In this document: positions 25,277 through 34,713 of the stretch, one piece after another | How positions within the stretch are numbered: position 1 is the first letter of the stretch | How the letters are laid out: each line of letters begins with the position of its first letter | Origin: Thermoplasmata archaeon | Lineage (GTDB): Archaea > Thermoplasmatota > Thermoplasmata > Lutacidiplasmatales > UBA184 | Assembly: GCA_021828195.1 (NCBI GenBank) | Contig: JAKASQ010000002.1 | Coordinates: 1-64,000, forward strand | Direction: 5' to 3' | Length of the DNA: 64,000 nucleotides | Made by a program: the position numbers and the translations under genes | The notes under the pieces: model-generated | Seen by the model: the letters and a program-made list of their open reading frames with translations, nothing else | What the model was told of the DNA's origin: nothing | Databases searched by the model: none

Positions 25277-26626
25277 ATGAAGGTGACGCATGCGATCGCG
25301 GAGGCCTGGAAGTCCGACCCACGCTGGCAGGGTGCGTTGCGACCGTACCGGGCGGAGGATGTCGCCCGGCTGCGCGGCTCGGTCCACATCGAGTACACGC
25401 TCGCCACGCTCGGGGCGGAGCGCCTGTGGAAGCTGCTCCATACCGAGGCGTACCTGCCCACGCTCGGCGCGATGAACGGCTCCCAAGCCGTACAGATGGT
25501 CGAGTCGGGCCTGCCGGCGATCTACGCGAGCGGTTGGCAGGTCGCCGCCGATGCCAACGATGCCGGCCAGACGTACCCAGACCAGAGCCTCTACCCTGCG
25601 CTCAGCATGCCGACCCTCGTCCAGCGGATCAACAACGCCTTCCGTCGCCAGGATGAAAAGCAGCACGCCGCCGGAAGCACCGCCAAGTACTGGTACGCCC
25701 CGATCGTCGCCGACGCCGAGGCGGGGTTCGGCGGCACGCTCAACGTCTTCGAACTGACCAAGTCCCTGATCGAGGCCGGCGTGGCCGGACTGCACATCGA
25801 GGACCAGCTCGCCTCCGTGAAGAAGTGCGGACACATGGGCGGCAAGGTCCTCGTGCCGACGCGCGAGTTCAACCAGAAGCTCTGGGCGGCCCGTCTCGCC
25901 TCCGATATCCTGGACGTACCGACGGTCATTGTCGCCCGGACCGACGCCCGCTCGGCCCGGCTCATCACGAGCGACATCGACCCCCGGGATCAGGAGTTCA
26001 TCACGGGCGAGCGGACGCCCGAAGGGTTCTACGTCATCCGCGACGGGCTCGAAGCGGCGATCGCGCGGGGGATCGCCTACGCGCCGTACGCGGATCTCGT
26101 ATGGTTCGAGACCGGCGGGCCGGATCTCGATGAAGCCCGCGCCTTCGCCGAGGCGGTCCATGCGAAGTACCCGGGAAAGCTCCTCGCGTACAACCTCTCC
26201 CCGTCGTTCAACTGGCGGCGCAAACTTCCGCTCCGAACCATCGAGCGGTTCCAGGAACAGATCGGCGATCTCGGGTACAAGTTCCAGTTCGTGACCCTCG
26301 CGGGATTCCACGCGGTGAACCTCTCCATGTTCAAGCTCGCGAGCGATTACCGGGAACGCGGAATGCTCGCCTACTCCGAGCTCCAGGAGGAGGAGTTCGC
26401 CGCGGAGCCTCTCGGGTACCGCGCCGTCAAACACCAGTCGTTCGTCGGTACGGACTACTTCGACGAGGTCGCCCAGGTCCTCTCGGGGGGTCTGACCTCA
26501 ACGCTCGCGCTACAGGGCTCGACCGAGTCCGAGCAGTTCCACCCCCACGGGACTCCCGCTCCCGAACCATCCACCGCTTCGAAGGACCGTACCCGCCCCG
26601 GGGTCGAATCGGGCAAGGTCGTCTAG
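25277..26626 (+). CDS. aceA: isocitrate lyase
   Basis: Splits isocitrate into glyoxylate and succinate, the first step of the glyoxylate shunt used for growth on acetate or fatty acids. The 449-aa protein has the active-site motif [11 protein letters not shown] with its catalytic Cys, the metal-binding DAEAGFGG, and the substrate segment YNLSPSFNW. The last 40 residues are Ser/Pro/Thr-rich and may be flexible. A strong Shine-Dalgarno precedes the ATG. Malate synthase is not in the window; the acyl-CoA dehydrogenase at 5.8-7.4 kb would supply acetyl-CoA in the same physiology. Confidence 0.96.
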   Translation: MKVTHAIAEAWKSDPRWQGALRPYRAEDVARLRGSVHIEYTLATLGAERLWKLLHTEAYLPTLGAMNGSQAVQMVESGLPAIYASGWQVAADANDAGQTYPDQSLYPALSMPTLVQRINNAFRRQDEKQHAAGSTAKYWYAPIVADAEAGFGGTLNVFELTKSLIEAGVAGLHIEDQLASVKKCGHMGGKVLVPTREFNQKLWAARLASDILDVPTVIVARTDARSARLITSDIDPRDQEFITGERTPEGFYVIRDGLEAAIARGIAYAPYADLVWFETGGPDLDEARAFAEAVHAKYPGKLLAYNLSPSFNWRRKLPLRTIERFQEQIGDLGYKFQFVTLAGFHAVNLSMFKLASDYRERGMLAYSELQEEEFAAEPLGYRAVKHQSFVGTDYFDEVAQVLSGGLTSTLALQGSTESEQFHPHGTPAPEPSTASKDRTRPGVESGKVV

Positions 26627-26650
26627 ACCCCCGGGAGCCGCCGGCGACCG

Positions 26651-26962
26651 ATGCCGAAACACCCCACGAGCTACTTCCTCGTGCATCAGGGACCCGGCCC
26701 GAACTGGGACCCTTCGCGGCCGAGGCGCGAACAGGCGAACTGGGAGGAGCACGCGGCGTTCATGGACGCGCTCGTCGCCGACGGGTTCATCCTGCTCGGA
26801 GGGCCGGTCGACACCAGGCACGCCGTGTTGCTCGTCGATGCGGAAGACAAGCATGGGATCGAAATCCGGCTCTCGAAGGATCCCTGGAGGTCGATGGGGA
26901 TCCTCCGCATCGAGAGGGTCGCACGCTGGGAGATCCTTCTGGATTCCCGTGATCGAACCTAG
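26651..26962 (+). CDS. YciI-like domain protein
   Basis: A 103-aa protein with the dimeric alpha/beta-barrel pattern of the YCII family: SYFLVHQGPGPNWD at the start, the helix HAAFMDALVADGFILLGGPV with the GGP turn, and WRSMGILRIERVARWEIL at the end. The family contains small enzymes or binding proteins with a conserved His-Asp pair; here H36 and D41 (WEEHAAFMDAL) would correspond. It follows aceA by 24 nt on the same strand and may be co-transcribed; its stop overlaps the end of the convergent gene at 26959. Confidence 0.75.
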   Translation: MPKHPTSYFLVHQGPGPNWDPSRPRREQANWEEHAAFMDALVADGFILLGGPVDTRHAVLLVDAEDKHGIEIRLSKDPWRSMGILRIERVARWEILLDSRDRT

Positions 26963-27264
26963 CGGAAGTACCCCGGAGCCGGACTCTTCTCGGCGCGCTT
27001 CTCCTCGTCCGCCTTCGCGGCCTGGAGGACGTCGATCGCGTAGAGCGCGGCGAGTGGGATCAGGCGGATCCGTCCCTTCTCCTCGCCCGGGCCTCCGAGC
27101 TCGATGGCGAGGGAGCTCTCTCCCCCGATGGAAACGAGGCCACGGAAGAGGCCCACCGATTCGAGCGCCTCGTCCTTCGGACCGGCGGATTGGACGCGCA
27201 CATGGGATCGGTTCGTGAGAGTCACGGGGACGGTCTTCTCGGCCGCCGAGCCCGGGGCGGTCAT
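26959..27264 (-). CDS. hypothetical protein co-translated with an HTH regulator
   Basis: A 101-aa beta-rich protein (KTVPVTLTNRSHVRVQSAG, SLAIELGG, GRIRLIPLAALYAIDVLQA) with a charged C-terminal tail. No family is recognised; the small-barrel-like pattern could suit a nucleic-acid or ligand-binding domain. Its ATG at 27264 overlaps the regulator stop (ATGA), fixing the start and implying coupled translation, so it may modulate that regulator. The 3' end overlaps the YciI gene by 4 nt. Confidence 0.65.
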   Translation of the reverse strand: MTAPGSAAEKTVPVTLTNRSHVRVQSAGPKDEALESVGLFRGLVSIGGESSLAIELGGPGEEKGRIRLIPLAALYAIDVLQAAKADEEKRAEKSPAPGYFR

Positions 27265-27785
27265 CGCGACCCTCCGCGCCCGCTCGGGGCTTTGGGCGCC
27301 GACGCGATCTTCTCGGGCGTCGGCGCCGTCTTTCCTTGCTCGATCAGCCGCTGCAAGTGATTCACAGTCTCTCGGTAGCGTCGGAGGGCGTTTTGGGCAT
27401 GGGCTTCGGTGATGTTCCAGGCCTCGGCGACATTGCCGTAGCGGATCCGGTAGCCCTTGCGACCCTTGCCGGCGTCGTTCGCGCCTCCGACTTCCTCCAG
27501 CAGGTCGAGCGACTTGAGCTTGTTGATATGGCGGTACACGGTCGGCTTCGAGGTCCTCAGTACCGCTGTGAGTTCCTCGATGTACCACGGTCGATGGGGG
27601 TCGCGCAGGAAGCACTCCCGCACCAAGCGGTAGGCGAGGCTCGAAGCGATGGGGCCCTCGGCCCCGCGGCCCTCCTCGCCTTCCGGTAGATAGCCCACCA
27701 GCCGCAGGAACTCACGGAGGACCTCGTCCACGTCCGTGATCGGACTCAGAGGCGTGCTGTAGCGAAGTGAGAGCTCGAAAGGCAT
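27261..27785 (-). CDS. winged-helix transcriptional regulator
   Basis: A 174-aa DNA-binding protein. A winged helix is visible at about residues 65-110 (YIEELTAVLRTSKPTVYRHINKLKSLDLLEEV) followed by a helical C-terminal part (AHAQNALRRYRETVNHLQRLI) likely to dimerise. It is divergent from the molybdenum hydroxylase operon with only 102 nt between, and a minus-strand CTTTAACTC element near 27814-27822 could be its own promoter. The spacing makes control of the Mo hydroxylase genes plausible; not proven. Confidence 0.8.
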   Translation of the reverse strand: MPFELSLRYSTPLSPITDVDEVLREFLRLVGYLPEGEEGRGAEGPIASSLAYRLVRECFLRDPHRPWYIEELTAVLRTSKPTVYRHINKLKSLDLLEEVGGANDAGKGRKGYRIRYGNVAEAWNITEAHAQNALRRYRETVNHLQRLIEQGKTAPTPEKIASAPKAPSGRGGSR

Positions 27786-27887
27786 CGGCTCGGGAGCGAG
27801 AGACCTGCTCGGAGTTAAAGGCGGCGACCTCCGAGGCCCAGATCCGTGCCAAACGATATCCCAAAATCGACCTTGGCATGAGCCGGA

Positions 27888-28745
27888 ATGGCTACGTTCT
27901 CGTTCGTTCAGCCCTCCACCACCGATGAGGCATTGGCGGCGCTACGGCTCGGAGAGCCCGGTGAGACGATGATCGTCGCGGGAGGCACCGATGTGCTCTT
28001 CGGCCTGGAGGGCCGGCGGATCCCTCTCAAGCGGGTCGTATCGCTCCGCCATCTCCCGTGGAAAACGCTCTCCTGGGCCGGCGAGTCGCTGCGGATCGGA
28101 AGCACGCTCCCCCTTCGAACATTGGAGAGGGACCCCGACCTGCGTCGCCGCATCCCCGGCCTGTGGCAGGCGGTGCGAGCGGTCGGCAGCGTCGCGCTGC
28201 GCCACCGGGCCACCCTCGGCGGGAATCTCGTGCGTAGCTCACCCGCGTCGGACCTCATTCCGATCCTCCTCGCGCTCGATAGTGAGGTCGATATCATCGG
28301 GATGGAGGGCGAGCGATCCCTTCCGGTCGACCAGTTCGTACGGGCCTCTCGCACGACCGCCCTCGGATCCGGCGAGCTGATCCGGTCGGTCGCGATCCCC
28401 GAGGCGCGCGCGTCGGCCTTCCTGTGGCAACGGGTCCGGCCCGCGAACGACATCTCGCAGGTAGGCGTGGCGGTCGCGTATTCGCCATCCCGGAAGGGGT
28501 GGAGGATCGCGGTTGGCGGTGTCGTCCCACGGCCCGTGCTCCTTCCCCAGGCCGAGCGCCTCCTCTCGGGGCCCTTCCCGGGAGCCGCGGAGCTTCGGGC
28601 GGCCGCTCAGGAGGCGTCGATGCGGGTGCCGTTCGCCACCGATCGGCGTGCGACCGAAGAGTACCGCCGTCAGCTCGTCGCGACCCTCCTCCAACGCGCC
28701 GTCCGCGCGGCGGGGTCTCACCCCTCCTCTCCGGGGGTTCCGTGA
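27888..28745 (+). CDS. molybdenum hydroxylase FAD-binding (medium) subunit
   Basis: A 285-aa FAD subunit of the xanthine dehydrogenase/CO dehydrogenase family (CoxM-like). The two flavin motifs are present: IVAGGTDVLFG and ATLGGNLVRSSPASDLIP. It would pass electrons from the 2Fe-2S subunit to an acceptor. The stop overlaps the GTG start of the small subunit (GTGA), so the three subunits, in the order M-S-L, form one operon. The Cys/Tyr pattern that binds a 4Fe-4S cluster in 4-hydroxybenzoyl-CoA reductase is not seen. Confidence 0.9.
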   Translation: MATFSFVQPSTTDEALAALRLGEPGETMIVAGGTDVLFGLEGRRIPLKRVVSLRHLPWKTLSWAGESLRIGSTLPLRTLERDPDLRRRIPGLWQAVRAVGSVALRHRATLGGNLVRSSPASDLIPILLALDSEVDIIGMEGERSLPVDQFVRASRTTALGSGELIRSVAIPEARASAFLWQRVRPANDISQVGVAVAYSPSRKGWRIAVGGVVPRPVLLPQAERLLSGPFPGAAELRAAAQEASMRVPFATDRRATEEYRRQLVATLLQRAVRAAGSHPSSPGVP

Positions 28746-29218
28746 CCGCCTCCCCCGCCCGCCTCACGGTCAACGCCGTCCCGGTCGATCTGACCCCGGT
28801 CCCGGTCGACGAGCGCCTGCTCGACACCGTGCGTTGGCGCCTCGGACTCAAGGGAACGAAGGACGGATGCCGGACGGGGGATTGCGGCGCCTGCACCGTT
28901 CTCATCGATGGCCGAAGCGTCCTCTCGTGCCTCACCCTCACGCACGAATTCGCGGGGGCCTCGGTCACGACCGTGGAAGGGTTGGAGGGAGACCCCACGG
29001 CGGCCCGGGTGCGTGCGGCGTTCGAAATGGAGGGCGCGTTGCAATGCGGGTACTGCACCCCGGGCTTCGTGGTCGCCCTCACCTCCCTGCTCAAGGAGCT
29101 CGGAGCGGAAGCATCCGCCGAGGAACTCACCGAGGATCTGGGCGGGAATCTCTGTCGCTGTACCGGATACACCGCGATCGTGCGGGCCGTGCGCCGGGTT
29201 CACGAGGAGATGCCATGA
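28742..29218 (+). CDS. molybdenum hydroxylase 2Fe-2S (small) subunit
   Basis: A 158-aa CoxS/XdhC-like subunit with two [2Fe-2S] clusters. The plant-type ferredoxin motif is CRTGDCGACTVLIDGRSVLSC, and the four-helix C-terminal domain has QCGYCTPGF and NLCRCTGYTAIV. The GTG start overlaps the medium-subunit stop, and the stop overlaps the ATG of the large subunit. It relays electrons from the Mo site to FAD. Confidence 0.93.
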   Translation: MTASPARLTVNAVPVDLTPVPVDERLLDTVRWRLGLKGTKDGCRTGDCGACTVLIDGRSVLSCLTLTHEFAGASVTTVEGLEGDPTAARVRAAFEMEGALQCGYCTPGFVVALTSLLKELGAEASAEELTEDLGGNLCRCTGYTAIVRAVRRVHEEMP

Positions 29219-31413
29219 CGTTCACGGTCCGACCCGACGCCGACGCGAAGCTGCGGGGGCAGGTCGCATTCGCAACGGACCTGAGCGTCCCCGGAATGCT
29301 CTGGGGTGCCCTCGTGCCCGCGCCGGTGGCCCGCGGCCGGATCCGCTCGATCGACCTTGGACCGGCCCGGGCGATCGACGGAGCGGTCGCGATCGGCCCC
29401 GCGGACCTTGCACGATGGCTCCCGAGCGCGATCGGAGATGCCGAACGGCCGGTGTTTCCCACCGACCGGATCCAGTACCACAGCCAGCCCCTCGCCGCCG
29501 TTGCCGCGCCGACCCGGGAACTCGCCCGGCGGGCGGCTCGGGCCGTTCGCGTGGATGTGGAACCCCTTCCTCCCATCGAGGAGATCGAGGGCTTCGATCC
29601 CGCCCATCCAGGCCCGGACCACCCGGAGGTCATCGCCCATGTGCTCGCGCGACACGGAGACCTAGACGCGGCGTTCGGTTCCGCGGACTTCGTTCTCTCG
29701 GAAACGTACCGCACCGCGGGCGTCTGCCAAGTGGCCCTCGAACCGCACGCGTGCATCGCGGAGATCCGGGGGGAGGTCTGGCATGTCACCACCTCCACCC
29801 AGACCCCGTTCGGGACCCGAGAGGACCTCGCCTCGATGCTCGGTCTGCCCGAGGAGCGCATCGTGGTAGAAGGGACCTGGGTCGGAGGGGGCTTTGGAGG
29901 CAAGGGAGCCCCGCTCGTCGAGCCGTACGCGCTCTTGCTGGCGCGGGCGAGCGACCGGCCCGTCTGCCTCGCGCTGAGCTACCGCGAGGAGTTCCAACTG
30001 GGTCGGACGTCCCTCCCTTCGATCGTGCGGATCGAGAGCGCGGTGAAGGGAGGTCGGATCACCGGCCGGAGGGCCCACTGGCGGCTCGACGCGGGCGCGT
30101 CCCTCCCGGGGAGGGACTTCACGACCGGGTACGCGATCGGGTTCATCCTGGGCCCGTACCGGATCCCGGCGATCGAGATGGAGGGGTACGCCTTCCGGAC
30201 GAACAAACCCCCGCTCGGACCGCATCGAGCCCCCATGGCCCCCCAGTGCGTCTTTGCGGAGGAGTCGCACATGGATCATCTCGCGGCTCGCTTGGGCGTG
30301 GATCCCGTAGCCTTCCGACGGAGCCACGTTTGGAAGGAAGGCGACCGTACGCATCTCGGCCAGAAGGTGGGACCGTTCGGCCTCGACCGATGCCTCGAAC
30401 GAGCCGGGGCGCTCGCGGCCACGTGGAGGAAGGACGCCGCTCCCAACACGGGAGTGGCCATGGGCGTCGGTTTCTGGTCGACGGTGACGGGCGCTGGAGG
30501 CGAGGCCCGGCTCGTCCTATCGCCCACGGAACTGAAGATCATCGAAGGAGAGCGGGAGATCGGAAGCGGCAGCGTGATCCGGGGGATCGTGGCCGTAGCC
30601 GAAACGGTCCTGGGGATCTCGCGCGACCGCGTGCGGGTCGACTACCACGACACGCGCTCCGCCCCGTTCGATTCGGGGGTCTTTGGGAGCCGGACGCTCG
30701 CCGCGCTCGGCCAGGCCGTGCAGAAGGCGGCCCTCGTCCTTCGGGACGAGCTCGGGAAGCGACTCTCGGTCCCCGCCGACTCCGTGCGGCTCACCGAAGA
30801 GAACGGCGAGCTCGTGGCGGTGTCCGGTCGGCACCGAGCGCTCATCCGCTCGCTCCTGACCGAGACGGAGCTCGCCGCCGGAGGGCTCACCAGCGAGGGC
30901 CGGCATTACGGAACGTCGGGGGAGATCGATACCGCTCGGATCGTGGAAGGAACGTTCTACCCGTACACCGACTTCACGGGGGCGGCGCACGTGGCGATGG
31001 TCAAGGTCGATCCCGAGACCGGAGCGGTCCGGGTCATGCGGTACGCCGCGTTCCAGGACGCGGGCAAGATCGTCGATCTCCCGACCGCACAGGGCTCGAT
31101 CGAGGGCGGGGTCGCGATGGGCCTCGGCACGGCCCTGACGGAGGAGACGACGTGGGCCGAGGACGGGCACCTTTCGAACGCCGGGCTGCTCGACTACCGC
31201 ATCCCTACCCTCGGCGAGATCCCACCGATCGAGGTCCACTTCGAGGAAGGGTTCTCCGGCGCGGGTCCGTACGGGGCGAAGGGGCTCGGCGAGCCCCCCA
31301 TCATCCCGGTGCCGGCGACCGTGGGCAACGCGATCTTCGCCGCCTCGGGCGCGGCGATGACGGAGATCCCCATGACCCCGGAGCGCGTCGCGCGCGCCCT
31401 TAAGCTTCTGTAG
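29215..31413 (+). CDS. xanthine dehydrogenase-family Mo-binding (large) subunit
   Basis: A 732-aa molybdopterin subunit. The conserved blocks QVALEPHACIAE, GTWVGGGFGGKGAP (Mo-cofactor contact) and the C-terminal GPYGAKGLGEPPIIP with the base Glu are all present, so it should be an active hydroxylase. The loop carrying the CO dehydrogenase Cys (AYxCSFR) or the form II AYRGAGR is replaced by GPHRAPMAPQ, so it is neither canonical CODH form; an aldehyde, purine or other heterocycle is the likelier substrate. The ATG overlaps the small-subunit stop. The gene runs 13 nt before purP, linking it to purine metabolism by context only. Confidence 0.88.
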   Translation: MTFTVRPDADAKLRGQVAFATDLSVPGMLWGALVPAPVARGRIRSIDLGPARAIDGAVAIGPADLARWLPSAIGDAERPVFPTDRIQYHSQPLAAVAAPTRELARRAARAVRVDVEPLPPIEEIEGFDPAHPGPDHPEVIAHVLARHGDLDAAFGSADFVLSETYRTAGVCQVALEPHACIAEIRGEVWHVTTSTQTPFGTREDLASMLGLPEERIVVEGTWVGGGFGGKGAPLVEPYALLLARASDRPVCLALSYREEFQLGRTSLPSIVRIESAVKGGRITGRRAHWRLDAGASLPGRDFTTGYAIGFILGPYRIPAIEMEGYAFRTNKPPLGPHRAPMAPQCVFAEESHMDHLAARLGVDPVAFRRSHVWKEGDRTHLGQKVGPFGLDRCLERAGALAATWRKDAAPNTGVAMGVGFWSTVTGAGGEARLVLSPTELKIIEGEREIGSGSVIRGIVAVAETVLGISRDRVRVDYHDTRSAPFDSGVFGSRTLAALGQAVQKAALVLRDELGKRLSVPADSVRLTEENGELVAVSGRHRALIRSLLTETELAAGGLTSEGRHYGTSGEIDTARIVEGTFYPYTDFTGAAHVAMVKVDPETGAVRVMRYAAFQDAGKIVDLPTAQGSIEGGVAMGLGTALTEETTWAEDGHLSNAGLLDYRIPTLGEIPPIEVHFEEGFSGAGPYGAKGLGEPPIIPVPATVGNAIFAASGAAMTEIPMTPERVARALKLL

Positions 31414-31426
31414 GAGTGCCGGAGCG

Positions 31427-32584
31427 ATGGTCCTCCCTCGCAGCGAGATCGTCGAGATCGCGAAGAAGTATCCCCCGCGCCCTTGGATCGGCGCCGTCGG
31501 GTCGCATTCCGCGATCGACATCGCGGACGGCGCTGTGACGGAAGGATTCTCCTCCCTCTTGTTCTGCGAGAGCGGCCGCGACGCCACCTACGCCCAGTAC
31601 TTCCGCACTCTGCGAGATCCGGACGGCACCCCTCGCCGGGGGTGCGTCGACGAGGTCTGGACGTACGCCCACTTCCGGGACATCGCGCATGCGACCGAGC
31701 AGGCCAAGATGCGCGAACGCGGGGTCCTGTTCGTTCCGAACCGTGCCTTCTCCTCCTACCTTCCCATCGACACCATCGAGGAGGAGTTTCGGGTCCCGAT
31801 CGTCGGCTCGCGCGCGATGCTGCGCATCGAGGAGCGCACCGAGCGAGAGAACTATTACACGCTGCTCGAGGGAGCCGGAGTGCCGATCCCTCGGGCGATC
31901 CCCTCGCCCGACCGGATCGACCGACTCTCGATCGTGAAACTGCCGCACGCCACGCGCCGGCTCGAACGTGGGTTCTTCACCGCGGCGAGTGCCGAGGAGT
32001 ACCGGAGCAAATCCGCCTCGCTGGTGGCACGGGGTACGATCATGCCGGCCGACCTCCTGACCGCGCGGATCGAGGAATACGTGCTCGGCCCCGTGTTCAA
32101 CTTCAACTTCTTCTTCTCCCCCCTCGCCCCCCGCGAAGAGGCGCTCGAACTGCTCGGCGTCGACGAGCGACGAGAGAGCACGCTCGACGGCCTCGTACGC
32201 CTGCCCGCCGCGCAGCAGCTCGAGCTGCACGAATCCGCACGGATACCCGACTTCACCGTGGTCGGTCACGGAACCCTGACGGTGCGCGAGTCGATCCTCG
32301 AGGAGATCTTCCGGATGGGCGAGAAGTTCGTGGACGCGGCACGGATCCGCTACCCTCCCGGCATCATCGGACCGTTCTGCTTGCAGACGTGCATCGACCG
32401 CGAAGCGCACCCGATCGTGTTCGACGTCGCGGCCCGGATTGGCGGTGGGACGAACGTGCACCTCGCTCTCGGACACCCGTATGGCAACGCGTTGTACCGG
32501 GGTCCGATGAGTTCCGGTCGCCGGATCGCCCTCGAGATCCGCCGCGCCCTCGAGGCCGAGCGATTGACGGAGATCGTCACATGA
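31427..32584 (+). CDS. purP: IMP biosynthesis enzyme PurP (FAICAR synthetase, formate-dependent)
   Basis: The archaeal ATP-grasp enzyme that makes FAICAR from AICAR, formate and ATP in purine synthesis. The 385-aa protein has the family features YPPRPWIGAVGSHSAIDIADG, the ATP-grasp core with VLGPVFNFNFFFSPL, the metal-binding DVAARIGGGTNVHLALG and the signature GNALYRGPMSSGRRIALEI. An AGGAG site precedes the ATG. It lies between the Mo hydroxylase large subunit (13 nt) and gcvT (ATGA overlap), so it is part of a five-gene plus-strand run. Confidence 0.93.
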   Translation: MVLPRSEIVEIAKKYPPRPWIGAVGSHSAIDIADGAVTEGFSSLLFCESGRDATYAQYFRTLRDPDGTPRRGCVDEVWTYAHFRDIAHATEQAKMRERGVLFVPNRAFSSYLPIDTIEEEFRVPIVGSRAMLRIEERTERENYYTLLEGAGVPIPRAIPSPDRIDRLSIVKLPHATRRLERGFFTAASAEEYRSKSASLVARGTIMPADLLTARIEEYVLGPVFNFNFFFSPLAPREEALELLGVDERRESTLDGLVRLPAAQQLELHESARIPDFTVVGHGTLTVRESILEEIFRMGEKFVDAARIRYPPGIIGPFCLQTCIDREAHPIVFDVAARIGGGTNVHLALGHPYGNALYRGPMSSGRRIALEIRRALEAERLTEIVT

Positions 32585-33771
32585 CGGAGATCGCCGGTCC
32601 CGCACCCGCGGGGAAGCTGTTGCAGACGCCGCTCATCGAGTTCCACCGCGCGCACGGGGGTCATCTCGTCCCGTTCGCGGGCTGGGAGATGCCGTTGTAC
32701 TACTCGGGCATCATCGCGGAGCACACGGCGGTGCGATCCGGAGCGGGCCTGTTCGACGTCGGTCACATGGGGATCCTGACCGTCACCGGCGGAACCGCGG
32801 GGGCCTTGCTCTCCCGCCGAACGACCATCAACGTCGAGAAGATCGCCCCGGGGCAGGTGAAGTACGGATTCTTCCTCCAGATGGGCGGGGGCATCGTCGA
32901 CGATCTCCTGGTCACGCGTCTGGACGCCGGCACCGGACCGACCCCATCGTACCTGGTGGTCCCCAACGCTGGCCGCGCGTTCGAGATCCAGCTCATCCTC
33001 CAACAGCATCGCCACCCCGACGCTACGGTCGAGCGGTGGAACGGTCGCGTGACCATCCTCGCGGTCCAGGGTCCGAAGTCGCGGACGTTGCTCGAGAAGG
33101 AGTTCGGCTGGTCGCTCGCAGGTCTCGGCTTCTACCGAAGCCGGTTCTTCCCCGCGGAGCGGGGTGGTCCGGGAGCCAACGACGGAACGATCGGTGGGGC
33201 GATCCCGGGCGATCTTGACCGCCGGATCCTCGTCAGCCGCACCGGATATACGGGGGAACTAGGCTACGAGCTGTTCCTACGGGGAGATCGCGCGCGGGCG
33301 GCCGCCGATCGCCTCGTCCAGGGCGGGGCGCTTCCCTGCGGGCTCGGGGCGCGCGACACGCTGCGCCTGGAGAAGGGCTACCTGCTCTCGGGCCAGGAGT
33401 TCCTGCGGAACCGCTCGCCAATTCAGGCCGGCCAGGATCGGTTCGTGGAGTTCGATCATCCCTTCGTGGGCCGAGAGACCCTGGAGGTCGAGCAGAAGGA
33501 GGGGCCGGCCGAGCGCCTCGTGGGCCTGCGCGTCAACTCCGAGGGAGCGGTCCCCCGCCACGGGACCCCCGTCCGTCGAGCCGGGCAGCCGATCGGGACC
33601 GTGACGAGCGGCGGAATGTCTCCCAACCTGCACGTCGGCATCGCGCTCGCGTACCTCCCGAAGGAGTATACGCAGCCGGGCACACAGGTCGAACTAGAAC
33701 TGCGAGGACGCGAGGTACCCGCCGAGGTCGTTCCCCTTCCGTTCCTCCCGGCGACGAAGGCACCAGCGTAA
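32581..33771 (+). CDS. gcvT: glycine cleavage system T protein (aminomethyltransferase)
   Basis: A 396-aa tetrahydrofolate- or tetrahydropterin-dependent aminomethyltransferase. It opens with TPLIEFHRAHGGHLVPFAGWEMPL, has the folate-site Asp in AGLFDVGHMG, and the later blocks SRTGYTGELGYELF, LGARDTLRLEKGYLLSG and TSGGMSPNLHVGIALAY. Its ATG overlaps the purP stop. GcvH and GcvP are not in the window. Linkage with purP, which uses a one-carbon unit, suggests shared one-carbon metabolism. Confidence 0.93.
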   Translation: MTEIAGPAPAGKLLQTPLIEFHRAHGGHLVPFAGWEMPLYYSGIIAEHTAVRSGAGLFDVGHMGILTVTGGTAGALLSRRTTINVEKIAPGQVKYGFFLQMGGGIVDDLLVTRLDAGTGPTPSYLVVPNAGRAFEIQLILQQHRHPDATVERWNGRVTILAVQGPKSRTLLEKEFGWSLAGLGFYRSRFFPAERGGPGANDGTIGGAIPGDLDRRILVSRTGYTGELGYELFLRGDRARAAADRLVQGGALPCGLGARDTLRLEKGYLLSGQEFLRNRSPIQAGQDRFVEFDHPFVGRETLEVEQKEGPAERLVGLRVNSEGAVPRHGTPVRRAGQPIGTVTSGGMSPNLHVGIALAYLPKEYTQPGTQVELELRGREVPAEVVPLPFLPATKAPA

Positions 33772-33796
33772 TCATCGCGCATCCGCTCCCCGAACG

Positions 33797-34681
33797 ATGG
33801 CACCGCGGCACCGCCGGGTGGGGTCGAAGAGTCGGTCGGTCGCTCGAGCCGCACGGGCGGCACTCGAGGAAGACCGATTTCGCTCCGACCGGACGACCTC
33901 GCTCGTTCTGCTCGGCCCCGCACCCGCCGAGGCACGGGTGATCGCCCAGGCCTCGGGCCGCCTCTCCGGGATGGCGCCCGCCCTCGCATGCGCTCGGATC
34001 GGGCGCCTGCGGATCGTTCGGGCGCTTCGGGACGGAAGCCGGCTTCGCCGCGGGAGCGTGGCCCTCGTCCTACGAGGGGACGCCCGTCGCATGCTGGGGG
34101 TGGAGCGGACGCTCCTGAACTATCTGATGCACCTGTCGGGGATCGCGACCGCGACGACGAGGGCGGTCGAGCGTGTACGCTCCGCACCCCATCCCCCTCA
34201 GATCTGGGCGACGCGCAAGACCACGCCCGGGATGCGGGATCTCGAGAAGGAGGCGGTCGTTCATGGCGGGGGCCACCCTCACCGGCGGGATCTCTCCGAC
34301 GCGGTGCTCGTGAAGAGCAACCACCTCGCCCTCGTCCCGCTCCGTCCGACCCTCGCCGGGGTTCGATCCCCTCGCGGCCGAACCCTGAGGATCGAGGTCG
34401 AGGTGCGAAACGTTCGAGAAGCGATCGCCGTTGCCCGGGCCGGCGTCTCCCGCATGCTGATCGACAACGCGACCCCCGCCCGCGCGCGAGCGATCGTGGG
34501 CGCCCTCCAACGTGCCGGTCTTCGTTCCGGCCGCTGGATCGAGCTCTCCGGCGGTCTCACACCTCAGAACGTGAGAGCGTACGCCGGGGTGGGCGCCGAT
34601 GCGCTGAGCCTCGGGGCCCTCACCCATTCGGCTCCCGCGCTACCGTTCCGCATGCAGGTTCGCCCGACGCAGCGGGCTTAA
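33797..34681 (+). CDS. nadC: nicotinate-nucleotide pyrophosphorylase (carboxylating)
   Basis: Converts quinolinate and PRPP to nicotinate mononucleotide in NAD synthesis. The 294-aa protein carries LNYLMHLSGIATATTRAVE, the PRPP-site signature WATRKTTPGMRDLEKEAV, and the quinolinate-binding HGGGHPHRRDLSDAVLVKSNH, then the barrel end IELSGGLTPQNVRAYAGVGAD. It is 32 nt upstream of nadA on the same strand; the two catalyse consecutive steps. Aspartate oxidase or dehydrogenase, needed to start the pathway, is not in the window. Confidence 0.95.
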   Translation: MAPRHRRVGSKSRSVARAARAALEEDRFRSDRTTSLVLLGPAPAEARVIAQASGRLSGMAPALACARIGRLRIVRALRDGSRLRRGSVALVLRGDARRMLGVERTLLNYLMHLSGIATATTRAVERVRSAPHPPQIWATRKTTPGMRDLEKEAVVHGGGHPHRRDLSDAVLVKSNHLALVPLRPTLAGVRSPRGRTLRIEVEVRNVREAIAVARAGVSRMLIDNATPARARAIVGALQRAGLRSGRWIELSGGLTPQNVRAYAGVGADALSLGALTHSAPALPFRMQVRPTQRA

Positions 34682-34713
34682 GACACGACGCGAACTAGAA
34701 CGTCGAGGAAGCC

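Noticed and set aside
28513-31413. 966-aa reading of the Mo hydroxylase large subunit frame, and a parallel 831-aa frame at 28908-31403
   Set aside because: The first 234 codons overlap the medium and small subunits and show no family similarity; the ATG at 29215, overlapping the small-subunit stop, gives the correct N-terminus. The parallel frame is an Arg/Gly/Pro-rich shadow caused by high GC third positions.
29215-31413. Carbon monoxide dehydrogenase (CoxL)
   Set aside because: Subunit order M-S-L suggests it, but the CODH active-site loop with its Cys is absent, so only the wider hydroxylase family can be claimed.
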